Source of the DNA: Oncomelania hupensis
Taxonomy: Eukaryota > Mollusca > Gastropoda > Littorinimorpha > Pomatiopsidae
Length of the DNA stretch: 64,000 nucleotides
Assembly: GCA_036898135.1 (NCBI GenBank)
Contig: CM072515.1
Location: 71,774,035-71,838,034 of the forward strand
Reading direction: 5' to 3'
The position numbers and the translations under genes were made by a program. Below are positions 52,291 through 64,000 of this stretch, piece after piece (position 1 is the first letter of the stretch; every line of letters begins with the position of its first letter). The notes below the pieces were generated by a model. It ran no database searches and was not told the origin of the DNA. It was given only the letters and a program-made list of their open reading frames with translations.

Positions 52291-52455
52291 ATATATCTAT
52301 CTCAGACGATTCCTCACTTACTTCATCGTCCTCCAAGAACACACCTGCAGCGAGAAAAATAAGAGAGAAAGGAATGTTATGTAAAGGTTCGAACCTGCCG
52401 CGGCCTTTTACCTTTAAAGATTCTTGCTTTTAAAACGGCAGGGTCGGCTAATTTG

Positions 52456-52632
<177 letters not shown>

Positions 52633-52675
52633 TATATTTTTGTGTCTTTTAAACATTAACTGTCCAACACTTACC

Positions 52676-55600
52676 TCTTCTTCTTCTTCTGCGTTCCTCC
52701 AAATGGGGCCTCAGATGTCCAGGTTTGTCAAACTTATGAAGCGGGCAGTGGTTTCGAGGTCTTGCTTGGAGCCCCAGAGTTTTACGTCCAGCGTCTGTCC
52801 TGCAGGCCAGAGCTGTGTCCTGGCATTCTGGTACTGGGGGCAGGACTGCAGGATGTGCTCTGGGGTCTGGAGGTCTGTTCCACACGGGCAGTCAGGGGTG
52901 TGTGACAGGCCAAGGCGATGCATGTGGTAACGCAGGCGGCAGTGACCAGTTCGTAGCCGGAAAATCGTGGTCTGTTCATGGCGCTGGAGGTGTGCCATCT
53001 GGTCGTCAGATGGAGGGTCATGCTGGGTGGTCCAGGTTGCCTGGAAGTGCCGCTTGACCAGAGTCTTGGCTTCCTTATAAGAGACTGGGGGGTGTGGCTG
53101 CTCCATTTTGCTGCCCGACTTAGCCAGCCTGTCCGCCTCCTCGTTTCCTGACAGACCACAGTGAGCAGGTATCCACTGGACTGCTACCTTCATGTATTGC
53201 GAGAGGGCAATCAACAGGCGCTGTGTGTCTCTTTCCAGCTGTTCACTGGGCGACTGCAGGCTCTCGATGATGGAGCGGCAGTCAGACAGGAAGACGATAT
53301 TTGAGGCGGGCGCTTCTGCAGCAAGGAGCCGGGCAGCCTCATGAAGAGCAGTGAGCTCAGCCCTGTAGTTGGTGGACCGGGCTCCAGCAGGCAGGGATCT
53401 GGAGAGGGTGCTTCCATCGGTGAAGCGCAGGTGTAGTCCGCTGCCTCCGTTGCTGACGGCTGCAACAGAGGATCCATCCGTGTATGCGTGGATCCACATG
53501 GGCCTGGGATACTTCAGGTCCAGGAGCTCCAGAGTGAGGGAGCGTAGCGCAGCCTCTGACTGCTCGCCCTTGTACCTCACTCCTGGGACGTCAGGGCAGA
53601 ACATGAGTTCGGTAGTCGGGGTGTCCCAGTCCTCGGCGTCCTGGAGGAGCTCTCGTTCTGCTGGGAGGTCTGGGACGGCAGCCGCCAGCTTCTTGACCTG
53701 ATGGATGAAGCTATCCCGCTTCAGCCTGTTCTTGGTTGGCTGTTGTAGATATTGGTGGGCTGGGTGTGAGGGCAGCCTCTGTAGTTTTTCATGTTGGATC
53801 AGAACTTTTTCTTCTCGTCTTTGGTCCAGGGAAAGGAGTCCTGTTGTTGTTTCCAGCTTGTGGATGGGTGTTGTTTTCAGTCCTCCTGTGATGAGTCTCA
53901 TGGCAGCGCTTTGTACTTTGGCCAGTCTCCTGGTGTTGCTCTTGGCTGCTGTGGACCATGCTGCTGAACCGTATTCCATCACAGGACGGACGTTGCCGGT
54001 GTACACTTGCTTGAGGATTCTGCTGTTGGCACCCCACTTTGTGCCCGAGAGCTTCTTCATGAGGGCCAATCTTCTGGTTGCTCTCTTCTCCATCTCCTGG
54101 ATGTGAGGACTCCAGGTAAACCTCCTGTCGAGCTTGACACCGAGGTACGTTGGAGTTTCCTCCTCCGGTATCACTTGGTTGCCGACTTTCAGCTTCAGGG
54201 TCTCTTTGGTGTTGGAGAGTGAGAAGCAGGTGGCTAATGTTTTCAGGCTGTTGATGGTGACACACCAGTCGCTTGCCCACCTGGAGATGCTGTTGAGAGC
54301 CTCTTGCATCCTGACGACAGCAGTGGGAGTGGACTCGGCAGCGTTCCACATTGCGACGTCATCGGCATGCAGGGCGCGGCTGATGTGTCGAGAGAGGTTC
54401 TTGGTGATGTCGTTGATGAAAACGACGAAGAGAGTTGGGGAGATCACTCCTCCTTGTGGGACTCCTTCCCTGATCTTTACTGTGTAGCTGAAGTTGCCGT
54501 TGAGCTTAACCCTTGCCGTTCTGTGTGCCAGGAAGCTTCTGATCCACTTGAACAAGTTGCCAGCGACACCTGCGGTCAATAGCTTCAGGAGTAGGCCTTC
54601 CCTCCATGTCTTGTCGAAGGCCTTGGAGAGGTCTATGAAAGTGGCGATGACCTTCTTCTTCTGCTGGAAGGCGTTCTCTATTGACTGAGCAAGATACACC
54701 AGCTGGTCCTCGGTGTTTCTGTTCTTCCTGAAGGCGGTCTGTTCTTTGGTGATCAGGTTGTTCGATTCCAGGTGCCACACTAGTCTCTTATTGACCATAC
54801 GCTCAAGGGTCTTGCCGAGGCAGCTCAGAAGACTGATGGGTCTGTAGCTGGACTTACTCTTGGGGTCCTTTCCTTTCTTGAGTATGGGGATGATGATGGC
54901 TTCCTTCCATGCTGAGGGGAAGACGCCTGACCGCCACGACTGGTTGAAGAGCTCCAGTAATTTGTTTTTGGCGGCTGGCCCAAGATGCTTGATCAGCTCG
55001 TTGCAGACTCCATCTTTGCCTGGAGCTTTCTTGGGCTTGAGTCGCCTGATAGCATCGTTGAGCTCTCCCAGGGAGAAGTCAGATGTCATAGATGGGGGGT
55101 GGGCATTGTTCTGCAGGCAGAGCTTGGTTTGAAGCTGCTCTTCTACTTCTTTCCTTCGTTGTGGAGGGACATTGATGGTGCTTTCAGCCTTGAAGGCTTC
55201 AGCCAGAAGGTTTGCAGCTCTCTTGCCAGTGTGGTAGGTGCCACTCTCCTCAAGCACGGTGGTTCCATATGCTGCTGTGGTGTCCTCGTTCAGGGCCTTC
55301 ACGAGTTGCCACAGTTTGCTGGTGTTGTTGTCCAGGCTCAGAGTTGAGGTCTTCTCGTTCCAGCTTTCTTGGAGTTCCTTGGTTTTGATAGCCGAGAACT
55401 CATCCTTGATCTTGCTGTGCTCCGTGGTTGATTCTGGGGAGGGGTTCTGCTCCATGGCTTCTCTGGCCTCTGATAGTCTCTGGTGGAGATCCGCCAGCCT
55501 CTTGCTCCAGTAAGGCTTGTAGTCCCTCCTGAAGCCACGAGGAATAGCTTTCTTGGCAGCAGTCAGAATGGTGGAGGTGAGGTTCTTGACATTCTGGTTG

Positions 55601-56953
55601 ACGTCTTCTGTGAAGGTGACATTGAGAAGGTCTTCGGCATGCTGTTGGTACTGTCCCCAGTTGGCCTTCTTGAAATTCCAGCTGGCTCACTTCCTGCAGT
55701 ACTCTGGTGCAGTTGCTGCATCTGCAATGAGGAGTGTGATGGGGAGGTGGTCACTGCCACCTAGCTGACTGCCGACTGTTCTGGTGGTCCGTTTCTCAAT
55801 GTCCTCTGTGGCCATGGCAAGGTCAGGGGTGGAGGTGCTCTTCCATGCTCTGGAGTAGTACGACGGCTTGTTCTCTGGTTGATTGATCAGGATCAGCTCG
55901 TTGTCCATCATCCAGTCCTGGACTTCTTCTCCCCTGGAGTCCGTTGTGCTGTAGCCCCAAGCCGGTGAGTGACTGTTGAAGTCGCCGGTGATGAGATGCC
56001 TCTCTTCTGCTGCCTGGATGGTGTGCAGGTCGAGCCTCGATGTTGTAGGGCTGTAGCAGTTGCTGATGAAAAGTTCTTCTCCTTGAAGAAAGAGTTGAAT
56101 TGTCAGGAGCTCTAGTTCTCCGGTTGTCTGCGCTGTAAGCACTGAGGGGATTCCTTGTCGGACGAGGGTCATGACTCCGCCTTTGTGCCCTGAGGGTCTG
56201 TCTCGCCTGTAGGTGTCGTAACCTCTGACAAAGAATCTCCGGGTTTCTGTGAGATGGGTTTCTTGGATGCAGATGACGTCTATCTTGTTGTCTCTTAGGA
56301 AGGCTTGAAGCTCTGGTTTCTTGTTCTGGATGCCTTCCGCATTCCACTGCACCACACGTAGGCCTGTCACAGCTGTTGGTTGTGGACCAGTTGCTCTACT
56401 CTGCCTCCCCCTGGTTCGCAGGTCAGCAGAGCCGCCAGTCGCTAAGGCGGGCCCCTTTGAGGCAGAGGGCCCGGCACCGTCCCCGCCTGGCTTTGGTCCA
56501 CGGGGACGACACCATGTCGAAATATCCATCTGAGGCATTGTCCATTTTTCTGGTAGCGTGTGCGCTCGTTTGGACTCCCACACAATACCCAGGGGGTATA
56601 GTCAGCAGCACTCCGTCTTCGTTGGGACATTCGGTTTTAGCGAGTTTTCCTTCTCGAGGCCGTGCACAAGACTGGATGTGGCCCATCTCATCCAGCCCCA
56701 CCTGGTTATCCTGCCAGGTACTCAGTCGCCCCCATAGCAGGCTTGGTGGTAACAGGGGCACCAAACTGGTAAACCAGTAGTGGGTGCTGCTATGGACACA
56801 TTAATGTAGGAGAGGCCATATGCAAGTAACCTCCTGCCAGCTTGGCCAGACAGTGGTTCCGCGGCTATCACTACATCTGGAGAGTGAGAGGTAATTAATT
56901 GAACATCACTCCCCTTGATGAGCGGGACGTACAGCACCAGACCTCACTGCCCC
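52676..56953 (-). mobile_element. Full-length I/Nimb-type LINE (4278 bp)
   Basis: Bounded by a perfect 12 bp target duplication CCAACACTTACC (52664-52675 and 56954-56965). The 3' end is a short GAA repeat (CTTCTTCTTC on this strand). Encodes endonuclease, reverse transcriptase and RNase H in one frame with a single internal TGA. No separate ORF1 recognised in the about 370 bp leader, which has short C- and H-containing frames. Confidence 0.92.
52711..56583 (-). pseudogene. LINE ORF: AP endonuclease, reverse transcriptase, RNase H; one in-frame TGA
   Basis: 1290 codons from the Met at 56583. Endonuclease (residues about 75-295): VVQWNAEGIQNKKPELQAF, CIQETHL, GDFNSHSPAWG, GSDHLPITLL. At 55687-55689 a TGA follows YCRK; the same frame continues with SWNFKKANWGQY, the usual linker, so 298-codon and 914-codon ORFs are parts of one protein. 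Reverse transcriptase: KKAPGKDGVCNELIKHLG, PISLLSCLGKTLERMV, FIDLSKAFDKTW, GVPQGGVISPTLF and the catalytic LHADDVAMW. RNase H: YTDGSS, YRAELTALHEA, LSDCRSI, WIPAHCGLSGNEEADRLAK, then a CCHC-like [21 protein letters not shown] tail. An RNase H and APE endonuclease together place it in the I group (I, Nimb, Ingi). TGA could derive from CGA by CpG decay. Confidence 0.92.
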
Positions 56954-56965
56954 CCAACACTTACC

Positions 56966-57316
56966 AAATATGACAGCTAAAAGCAGAAATTGACTCTGAT
57001 TTACGGAAAATAATTAATAGATATGGCCTACCCCCGCATGATCTTGTTTACTATTTCTGAGCAGTCACTTCAATATTTTTAGACTTACTGTTTTAATATT
57101 TTGTGATTATTTATTTTTAAAAAATATAATGCAAAGCTTTTGTTTTACCAAAGTTGTCCTACTTAAATACTTTTTTTTCCTCAAAAATTATATACGGCGG
57201 TGATGTAAATTAAATTAAAAACATAATAGCCTATAATCAATGTACTCAATTAAAACGTATGGCAGATATCTTAATTTCCATGGAAAACAAGCTTAGTAAT
57301 ATTATTCTCTACCTCT
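56966..57316. other. AT-rich non-coding region
   Basis: Nothing recognised. Confidence 0.55.
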
Positions 57317-57355
57317 CTCTCTGTCTCTCTCTCTCTCTGTCTCTCTCTCTGTCTC

Positions 57356-57421
<66 letters not shown>
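57317..57421. repeat. (CT)n with CTGT interruptions
   Basis: About 105 bp of CT dinucleotides with regular TGT variants on the left. Confidence 0.95.
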
Positions 57422-57424
<3 letters not shown>

Positions 57425-57647
57425 ATGCGTGTGTGTGGGAACACTTAGTGTTACCTGGACAAATCAGTGAACATCTAAATAACTTGTATTGACATGCCTA
57501 CTTGTTTTGACGTCAGAACAATGTTCCGTTAGGGCTGGGTTAGGGTTCGAACACTGCAAAGTACTTAAAAATGTGGACGAAATTTGTCAGCACAACGTAT
57601 GTGGCGTTTCGGGAAAGTCATGATAATATTGTGTACCCCTGGCTGTG

Positions 57648-57702
57648 CGTGTGTGTGTGTGCGCGTGTGTGTGTGTGTGTGGGTGTGTGTGTGTGTGTGG
57701 GT
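57648..57702. repeat. (GT)n microsatellite
   Basis: GT units with GC and GG interruptions. Confidence 0.92.
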
Positions 57703-57991
57703 GTAGTTTCATGCTCATTGCTTCACATTTACCAAAGAAAAGGTCAGGAAACAGCACAAAACAGCTACTTTTCGCAAACGTCGGACTACAAGGTTGGGCC
57801 ACTTTAACATGTTATAGCACAAAAACTACAAAAAAGGTTACAGCAACAATATTGCAGAATTATGTGCCAAAATTATTGTGTTTTTTTTTTCATTAATCAT
57901 CACGACTTTGGGTATACAGCAGTTATAGAGCTGGGGGAACATGAACACAAGCTCTCTAAAAAATATCAAGAGTGGGACCCATCACAGAAAT

Positions 57992-58067
57992 CACAGGCAC
58001 CCGTATATAATTACGAGAGGAGCACAGCTAGCAATGTGCCTCTCACATTCGAATACGAGCGCCTGTG
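57992..58067. mobile_element. Family E-like MITE fragment (76 bp)
   Basis: CACAGGCACCCGTAT and ATACGAGCGCCTGTG at the two ends, related to 27351 and 17378. Flanking bases show no duplication. A further relative with CAGCGCCCGTG and ACAGGCGCCC words lies at about 61240-61390. Confidence 0.5.
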
Positions 58068-58623
58068 TTACGACTCTTACCACTTCTGGTGTTTGATTCG
58101 CTGATGATGCTGGTTCCGCTTTGTCGGCGACCTGCACGCGCCCAACCTGCAGCACATGACGCATCATCATCGTGTTTTCAAAATACAGGTTTGCAAAAAA
58201 CAAGCGCACCTATGGATTAGCGCAAAATCAAGTAAGATTAAAAGGCCCAAATTACAAGCCTGTGTATACTTTTGGCCAAAACGGGGTCTACCCTAAAACT
58301 GGCATTTTTATTCATTCCATTAAACTATGATAAAGTGGGCTTTCGTTTCTCAAACCAACCGCTACAGATTGAATTTTCCATTTTGGTTGTCACAGGGAGT
58401 GATTTCCCCTGTTTTAACGGTACATCAGTCCTACCGCCGTGTGACCTTTGACCCTATTTCTGAATCGATCGAACCACGTGGTTTGAAGAGTGCGTCTTTG
58501 GTGTCTGGGTTAGGGTAGTTGTTTTTTTGATCAACCTAACACACACACAAATGACGAGCTGCTATTTTTAGCTCCAGAATGTTAGCTACGGCTGTTGCTA
58601 TTGATAGGCACCAAAACTAGGGC
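58068..58623. other. Non-coding region; nothing recognised
   Basis: No repeat or exon identified. Confidence 0.5.
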
Positions 58624-58635
58624 ATGTATTCATTT

Positions 58636-59196
58636 CACCCCTGGGGGTGCCGAGGGTTCCAGTATAAATAGTATCCCCACTTTCTGGAAATTTAGTGCTT
58701 TAAATTCCCACTGTCGCTGTCTTTCTCCTTTGTTCTTTCTCATTCCTGCTCTGTTCTATCAATCTGCTATACGATCTTCTTCTTCGCTAGACCAGTCACC
58801 TACCGTTTTTCTTGAAAACTCCTCGTTTGTGTGCAAGGTGTGTTGGATCAGCTTGGGAATATTGGACGCTTTCTGCCAGGTGGTCACTAGGGCTTCCTAT
58901 GATGTTATTATTTGGCAATGTTTTACAATTATTTTATATGTATATGTTTTGTTGATAATTTATAATGATGTTTGTATTCTATTTTGTTTTTGGTAAACGG
59001 GGGTTCGATAAATTAGAGTATAGCCTCAGGGTCCCCTGCGTGGGATGTCTTTATTGTACAGTGACTGGCTGGTGGAGTGCCTTCAGTGTTGCCACTGGGG
59101 TTGTTTCAGCAGATCTTTTATGCGGATCAGGGGTTGTCCGGTCCTGATTTGGCTCGGAAGAGTCCGCTGGCCCTAAAGCAATAATCATGTAATGTA
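58636..59196 (+). mobile_element. Family B retroposon, copy 5 (561 bp)
   Basis: Bounded by a 12 bp duplication ATGTATTCATTT (58624-58635 and 59197-59208). Same head with CAGTATAAATAGTATCCCC and same CTAAAGCAATAAT...TAATG tail as copy 1. Confidence 0.88.
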
Positions 59197-59208
59197 ATGT
59201 ATTCATTT

Positions 59209-59963
59209 ACAAAATAACTATACTTTGGACTGTTATTTGTTGTTGGTGGTGGTTTTTTTTTAGTAGGGCAACACTCATTGTGAATGTTAAAGAGATCTGT
59301 CGAGGGGGGCGTGGTCAACATGGGCGCACTTTAAGCAGCAGGCGTAGTGATTCCGCCAGTGGCGTTGCGCGTTCGTTGCCCGAATTATTTCTAGGAGCTC
59401 GTCGCTTATCTTGTTGCGCGGAGCGCGCCTCTGGTCCCCTCTCCCCTTTCTCCCCCTCCCACCTCCTCCTCCACCGCACACCTCCTCACCCCATTGCAAT
59501 GAAACAGACCACTCTGTAAACCGCTTTAACCCCCCCCCCCAACCCTCCTACTCCCAACCCCAGTCTCCCCCCCCCCTTTTTTTTTTTTTTTTTTATTAAT
59601 ACGCGCTTTCGCAACATCGTAATATTATTTAGAAAGAACGAGAACTTTTTGGTGTGTTTTTTTTTTTAAATTCACAACTGGTTTTCGGTGTTTTACTGCC
59701 TATTCTAGACCGTTCTTAATGCTTCTCAGTAAATTAAACGTTTTTGTTTTGTTTTGTTCGAAACTACTAAATCAGGATTGTAGAAAAGTTTAGCGTTTGC
59801 AAGAACTGGATAATCCTGTAGAAGAGGAACTAAAAACTCGGATGTCCCCAATGAAGATTTTCGGTCAACGTAGACCATGTACTACACTGCCATGTAATTT
59901 GAAGATAAGGTGACAGTCTCTGTGCAATACTTTCCTGTTAGGTGAGAGCAATGTGTGTGACAG
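59209..59963. other. Non-coding region, GC-rich patch then C and T runs
   Basis: GC-rich sequence at 59296-59440, pyrimidine and poly-C/poly-T tracts at 59440-59600, then AT-rich. No gene recognised. Confidence 0.5.
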
Positions 59964-60381
59964 TGTTACGTTTGAGACGCGCACGATAGATCCGATCGTT
60001 TTGTTTTGCAAAGCATGCAATAACAGAGTGTATTTACCTTTGATTTAATCTTGCGTTGTTGTTAGAAGAAGCTTGGTATAATGTTGATAATTTTCGTTGA
60101 TCGATATTATTGGAGAATTCTCTAGAGTTGCTTGTTTATTATCGATCGAATCTTCGCGATAAATGTAGATGGCTGAGAAGGTTCTTGGACTATGAAGAAA
60201 GTTGTATGACGTAAGACATGACGAAGTCTATTTTGATTGGTTGTAATGTGTCACGCTGGAACATTCTGACGTTATCTGGAGTCTAGAAAAACTATATAAA
60301 TGATGCACTGTTTTAGTTGAGAGTCAGTGTGGTGTTTCACCCGTCCCCTATACGCTTAATGTGTCCGGGGACGTAAATTTA

Positions 60382-60414
<33 letters not shown>

Positions 60415-60634
60415 TGAGAGTGTTGAAAGTTGAGAAAGTCAAAAGCGATTGAGCGAGTGTATGCAGGTGTTGATGTACGCTGAATAAAATTGGAAAATTT
60501 CATACGACGATTCCTGCCTTGTTGCTGAGTGAACGGGTTGCGTGGATAAACGAATCCTAGTTACACTTATCAGGATTTCAGCATTGGGGCTGAATCAACT
60601 ATTGATAAAAACAAAACCAACATCGGGTGTAACA
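59964..60634. mobile_element. Solo LTR, family H copy 2 (671 bp)
   Basis: Begins TGTTACG, ends GTGTAACA like 41225-41809. Flanks GACAG and GAGAG differ at one base. Contains an extra segment with an A run of about 31 (60318-60412) absent from copy 1. Confidence 0.78.
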
Positions 60635-60639
60635 GAGAG

Positions 60640-61155
60640 CTGTCTCGACATTTGAAGCTCATCATCAGACACGTGCTGGGTCACTCTGCTGAAGTGAAGT
60701 GATCTGTGAGAGGATCCAGGTCTCTTCAACACCTTCCCATCGATATTTTATGAGGAAGCATCTTTTTTTCCTTTTAAACTAGAATGAAGATTTTGAGTTA
60801 TACGTCTGCTTGCAGATTCCCTACAACTATAGTTCTGCACAGTGTTTCTTGATGTTGGACTGGGGCCGTATACCAGTTCAGCAGAGAGACCTAGCATGTG
60901 TCTGATGATGGCCTTCAAAATGTGGAAACAGCTGCCAACACATTTTGTTCTCATCCAACAGTGGTCTTCCTATATAGAGTGGAGGAAAGGATTCCAGAGT
61001 CAACTTTGATGGGAGATCATCATTGGTGACATTAGATCCTCTTCTACATAAATGAGGATTGCAGCTAAACCTCAAATCCTTTAACCAGCAGCACAAACCA
61101 GTGGAGAAGTAGGCGAACGTAACTCTCGGGTAGTTAAGCTACGTTGTGTGATATT
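60640..61155. other. Non-coding region downstream of the globin-like exon
   Basis: Could hold 3' untranslated sequence of the minus-strand globin-like gene, but I see no polyA signal that settles it. Confidence 0.35.
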
Positions 61156-61156
61156 A

Positions 61157-61223
<67 letters not shown>
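61157..61223. repeat. (AAT)n microsatellite
   Basis: About 67 bp of AAT units. Confidence 0.97.
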
Positions 61224-61225
<2 letters not shown>

Positions 61226-61436
61226 GTTCTGTAGAGAGGATGCTATCGTATCCAGATACCAGCGCCCGTGAACTGTATATAATAGATCCCTGCTCTCGTA
61301 TCCACCTACGGGTCTGTAATATCCATCATCATTAGGACGGCTGTTGTACTATCTCCAGCTTTGCTATCGATGACCCGCTACAGGCGCCCTTCTTGAGTAA
61401 TGTCTCTTCCCTCCTTTTCCCCCCCTCTCCTACTCC

Positions 61437-61574
61437 TTATCTATTGTAAAACAGACCTTGGTTCAGGAGCAAGACGAGGTATTCAAAGATTTTGGTCCAA
61501 GCTTTCTCGGCTGCTTTGGTGTATCTTTCCTTGAGGTAGTATTCCCATACTTGGGAGTACAGTTCTGGCAGCAT
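61437..61574 (-). CDS. Probable last exon of a globin-like gene
   Basis: 46 codons reading MLPELYSQVWEYYLKERYTK then AAEKAWTKIFEYLVLLLNQG and LFYNR before TAA. This resembles the second half of globin helix G, the GH corner and helix H (AW..IF.Y pattern). The acceptor GGGACAG|ATG is phase 0, as expected for the conserved intron in helix G, and a stop lies upstream in the same frame. Globins would use this exon in a haem-binding oxygen carrier or sensor. Upstream exons are not found within the window; the 62.6-64 kb DNA upstream is a LINE. No haem-ligating histidine lies in this exon, so identity rests on pattern only. Confidence 0.5.
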   Translation of the reverse strand: MLPELYSQVWEYYLKERYTKAAEKAWTKIFEYLVLLLNQGLFYNR

Positions 61575-62342
61575 CTGTCCCACGTGACAGTACACGAGGC
61601 ATGATTATTGTTGAACTCGGAGAACACTCTTAAGTCTATGTCAGTACAATAGAAACACCACACAGTACAATATTAGTTCGATACAAAACCAGAAAGGTGC
61701 CTTTGGTTCTCCGTCCATATGTTCAACAATAACATATAAAGAAGTTGTTTATAAATAATTACATGATGCATACATATAATTATATAAGCTTATATAGACG
61801 AAGAGAACACACCAATAAACAGCGCCAAAGCAAGGGCAAGTCACTCAACCCACCCCCCACCCCCCACCCCCCCTCCGCCCCCCCCAAAAAAAAATGTTCC
61901 CGACACTCGCTCGCAGCCGAAGAATAAGCATTTTAAATACACTTAATTGTTTGGATGCTGTTTGTGACTCGGCTTTACCCTAATGAAGCAAAGGGACACA
62001 ATGCAACGATAGGTCGCTCTCTGAACTATCTGCAAGCACACAAATTTATTGAAATCGGCTCAGCCAACATTGAGCTACAGCGCAAAACGTGTTAAGAAAC
62101 TGGAGAAGCACAGTGAGCTTGACCTTTGTGAAAGTACAAATACCAATGATCTAATAAGCTTAGCAGTAGTTTGACAATGTAGGTATCCTGCAAAGTATAA
62201 ATGAATAATTTTGGTTCAGTTCTTATGGAGATAAAGCGAGAAATGTCTTTTGAACCAAAAACAAGCGACATTCCGAGCGACGGAACTTATACTGAAGGAT
62301 AGAGCGATAGCCTACGATTTGAAGTGACATGAAGCGCTATTG
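61575..62342. other. Non-coding region upstream of globin-like exon
   Basis: C-rich run at 61850-61890; otherwise AT-rich. No further globin exon seen. Confidence 0.5.
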
Positions 62343-62463
62343 GAAGATGTTGAGTGTTGGAGAGAGCAAGCATCCTTGACGCACACCGATTATTGTTTTG
62401 AACCAGTTGGTATTATACATGTACTTCAAATCTCCTTCGAATTACGGGATAGGATAGGATAGG
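62343..62463. mobile_element. Two LINE-A scraps
   Basis: 62343-62410 is antisense (GAGTGTTGGAGAGAGCAAGC to GAACCAGTTGG) and 62437-62463 is a sense tail (GAATTACGGGATAGGATAGG). Opposite orientation implies rearrangement. Confidence 0.7.
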
Positions 62464-62579
62464 TAGAATATAATACCAAAACAAAATCGCATCTGCCGTT
62501 TTTCAGATATTGAGCAAAACGTATTTAGCCACAAAATTCCTTAGAGTAAATACGACAGCACGGGAGGCAGGACATTAAC

Positions 62580-64000
62580 TTAAGTAATAAATAATAATGG
62601 ACATTTGTAGAGCGCTATTACTTGTCTTTTTATAGACAAGCGCATAGCGCTTTACATTAAAAGAAAGAAAGAAACATGGAACAACTTACAATATTGCATT
62701 AGAAATTATACAATGAGAAAACCACACATACAAAATTAGACAATACATAAAGTTAACCTTCTGCAAACAAGTCATCACAATCACAACAAAATCCACAAGC
62801 ATAGCCAAAAGCAGAACAAATATGAGTTGGGGCTAGGGTCTATAGAATGAAGGATTTAGTCAGGATAGTAGAGTTTGAAGAGGTGAGATTTTAAAGCTTG
62901 CTTGAATGAGGGTGTGGTCCGCTTGTGTTTGATGTTGGCTGGAAGAGTGTTCCATTGCCTGGGTGCACAATAGGTGAATGCCCGTTCTCCGTACATTTTG
63001 GTGTTAGTTTTTTGCATGCAGAGTGTGCGAGAGTCAGAAGAAGAGCGAATAGAGCGAGAAGGGACATAGACAGCAGATATGAAGGACAGGTTCCAGAGAA
63101 GAAATTGTGGCACAGTACGGACAGTTTGTATTTAATGCGGGCCTCTATGGGTAGCCAATGAAGCTTACGGAGAAGTGGAGTGATGTGGTCGCGCTTTTTT
63201 GCCCTCAAGACTAGCCTAGCAGCACAATTCTGGGCAGGAAGCCAGTAGGGCATTACAATAGTCTAGCCTAGACAAGACTAAAGTACAGACTAAGGTGATG
63301 GTTGCTTAAAGGGTCAAGTAGCAGCGAATGGAGCTGATCTGACGCAAAGCAGCATACGCTGATTTACAAACTTGTGCAACGTGGAAATCAAGTGTCATGT
63401 CACTCGACATAAAAAAAGCCAAGATTTCTAGCCGACTGAGAGAAAGAAATGTCATGCTCTCTTACACTTATAGAGGTAGGCAAGGGGCAAGCTAAGGCAG
63501 TTCTGGTCTTTTTGAACAGGAGAACCTGTTTTATCATCATTGAGCTTTAACTTGTTTTGTTTCATCCAGGATCGGACGTCAGAAATGCAATTCTGCACAG
63601 TCTGGACATTGGCATCGATTTGCACCGGAAGACTTGAGTGTCATCAGCAAAAGCTTCAACAGTTACATCGTGTTTTGAATCAGTTCGAGCAAGGGCTTTG
63701 TGTACAACACAAAGAGAATCGGTCCAAGAACTGACCCCTGCGGCACGCCAAAAGTCAAATTTTCCTTCTTTGAGAGCACCTCAGCAAATACTGACAGTTT
63801 GCGTACGACTTTGGAGGTATGACTTGAACCAGGCCAAGGCATTCCCTGAAACTCCAAACTGCGACTCGAGAGTATCGAACAGAATATTGTGGTCTACAGT
63901 GTCTACCAGTACTGTTACTATGAAGTTTGGTCTGTTCAGTGGTTCTTAAGATAAGGCTCCCAGCGGACTGACGGGCGACAGACCTACATCTGCATGGTTC
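62580..64000 (-). pseudogene. L2/CR1-type LINE, decayed, runs off the window
   Basis: Reading leftwards: FGVPQGSVLGPILFVLYTKP (63663-63857), a RT AFADDTQVF-type stretch near 63620-63650, then after stops CAARLVLRAKKRDHITPLLR and KLHWLPIEARIKYKLSVLCH (62891-63253), and in another frame YVPSRSIRSSSDSRTLC to FKQALKSHLFKLYYPD (62856-63113). These are reverse transcriptase and C-terminal signatures of L2/CR1-group LINEs. Several frameshifts and stops; AGCGCTATTAC/TAGCGCTTTA in the 3' region. Confidence 0.82.

Noticed and set aside
55687..55689. TGA between LINE endonuclease and RT as programmed recoding
   Set aside because: No SECIS-like or readthrough context evaluated; a CpG-type mutation explains it more simply.
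61463..61663. 66-codon minus-strand ORF over the globin-like exon
   Set aside because: Different frame; it matches nothing known, whereas the overlapping frame shows the globin helix G/H pattern.

Overview
The window is eukaryotic, intron-rich and crowded with repeats. It looks like a lophotrochozoan animal, most likely a mollusc and perhaps a gastropod. I infer this from animal-type host exons (an SLC22 transporter, a globin-like exon), I-group and RTE-like LINEs, a Ty3/gypsy element with an unusual pol order, several hAT-type elements, tRNA-derived SINEs and very abundant microsatellites. No bacterial features are present.

Host genes. Nucleotides 111-16963 (minus strand) hold eight consecutive exons of one SLC22-type (organic ion transporter) gene. 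All splice phases join, the reading frame stays open for 519 codons, and the last exon(s) lie beyond base 1. At 61437-61574 (minus) there is a probable terminal exon of a globin-like gene. I found no other host gene I can defend.

Mobile DNA by region. The SLC22 introns carry hAT-like elements, an L2/CR1-type LINE relic, several copies of one LINE family (LINE-A, with a GGATA-repeat 3' tail), three copies of an apparently undescribed 0.57 kb retroposon (family B), SINEs, a foldback element around a long GATA array, and a minisatellite whose unit copies the exon 4 splice acceptor. From 17 to 28 kb there are MITEs, foldbacks, a tandem 434 bp duplication and a 70 bp-arm near-perfect hairpin. From 28.8 to 39.6 kb a single LINE-A copy has been split by a 1.45 kb solo LTR and by a complete 7.0 kb Ty3/gypsy element (31207-38243). 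From 39.6 to 52 kb there are a solo LTR, two larger LINE-A copies (one with a 605-codon open RT frame) and two nested hAT elements. At 52676-56953 sits a full-length I/Nimb-type LINE bounded by a 12 bp target duplication, with one in-frame TGA. From 57 to 64 kb there are another family B copy, a second solo LTR, the globin-like exon and an L2/CR1-type LINE running off the end.

The most notable observations are the Ty3/gypsy element whose integrase C-terminal tail precedes reverse transcriptase and which has lost protease and the integrase core in frame; the 803 bp length difference between its two LTRs; the array of duplicated splice acceptors beside SLC22 exon 4; and the family B retroposon, which carries a TATA-like box and no tRNA head.
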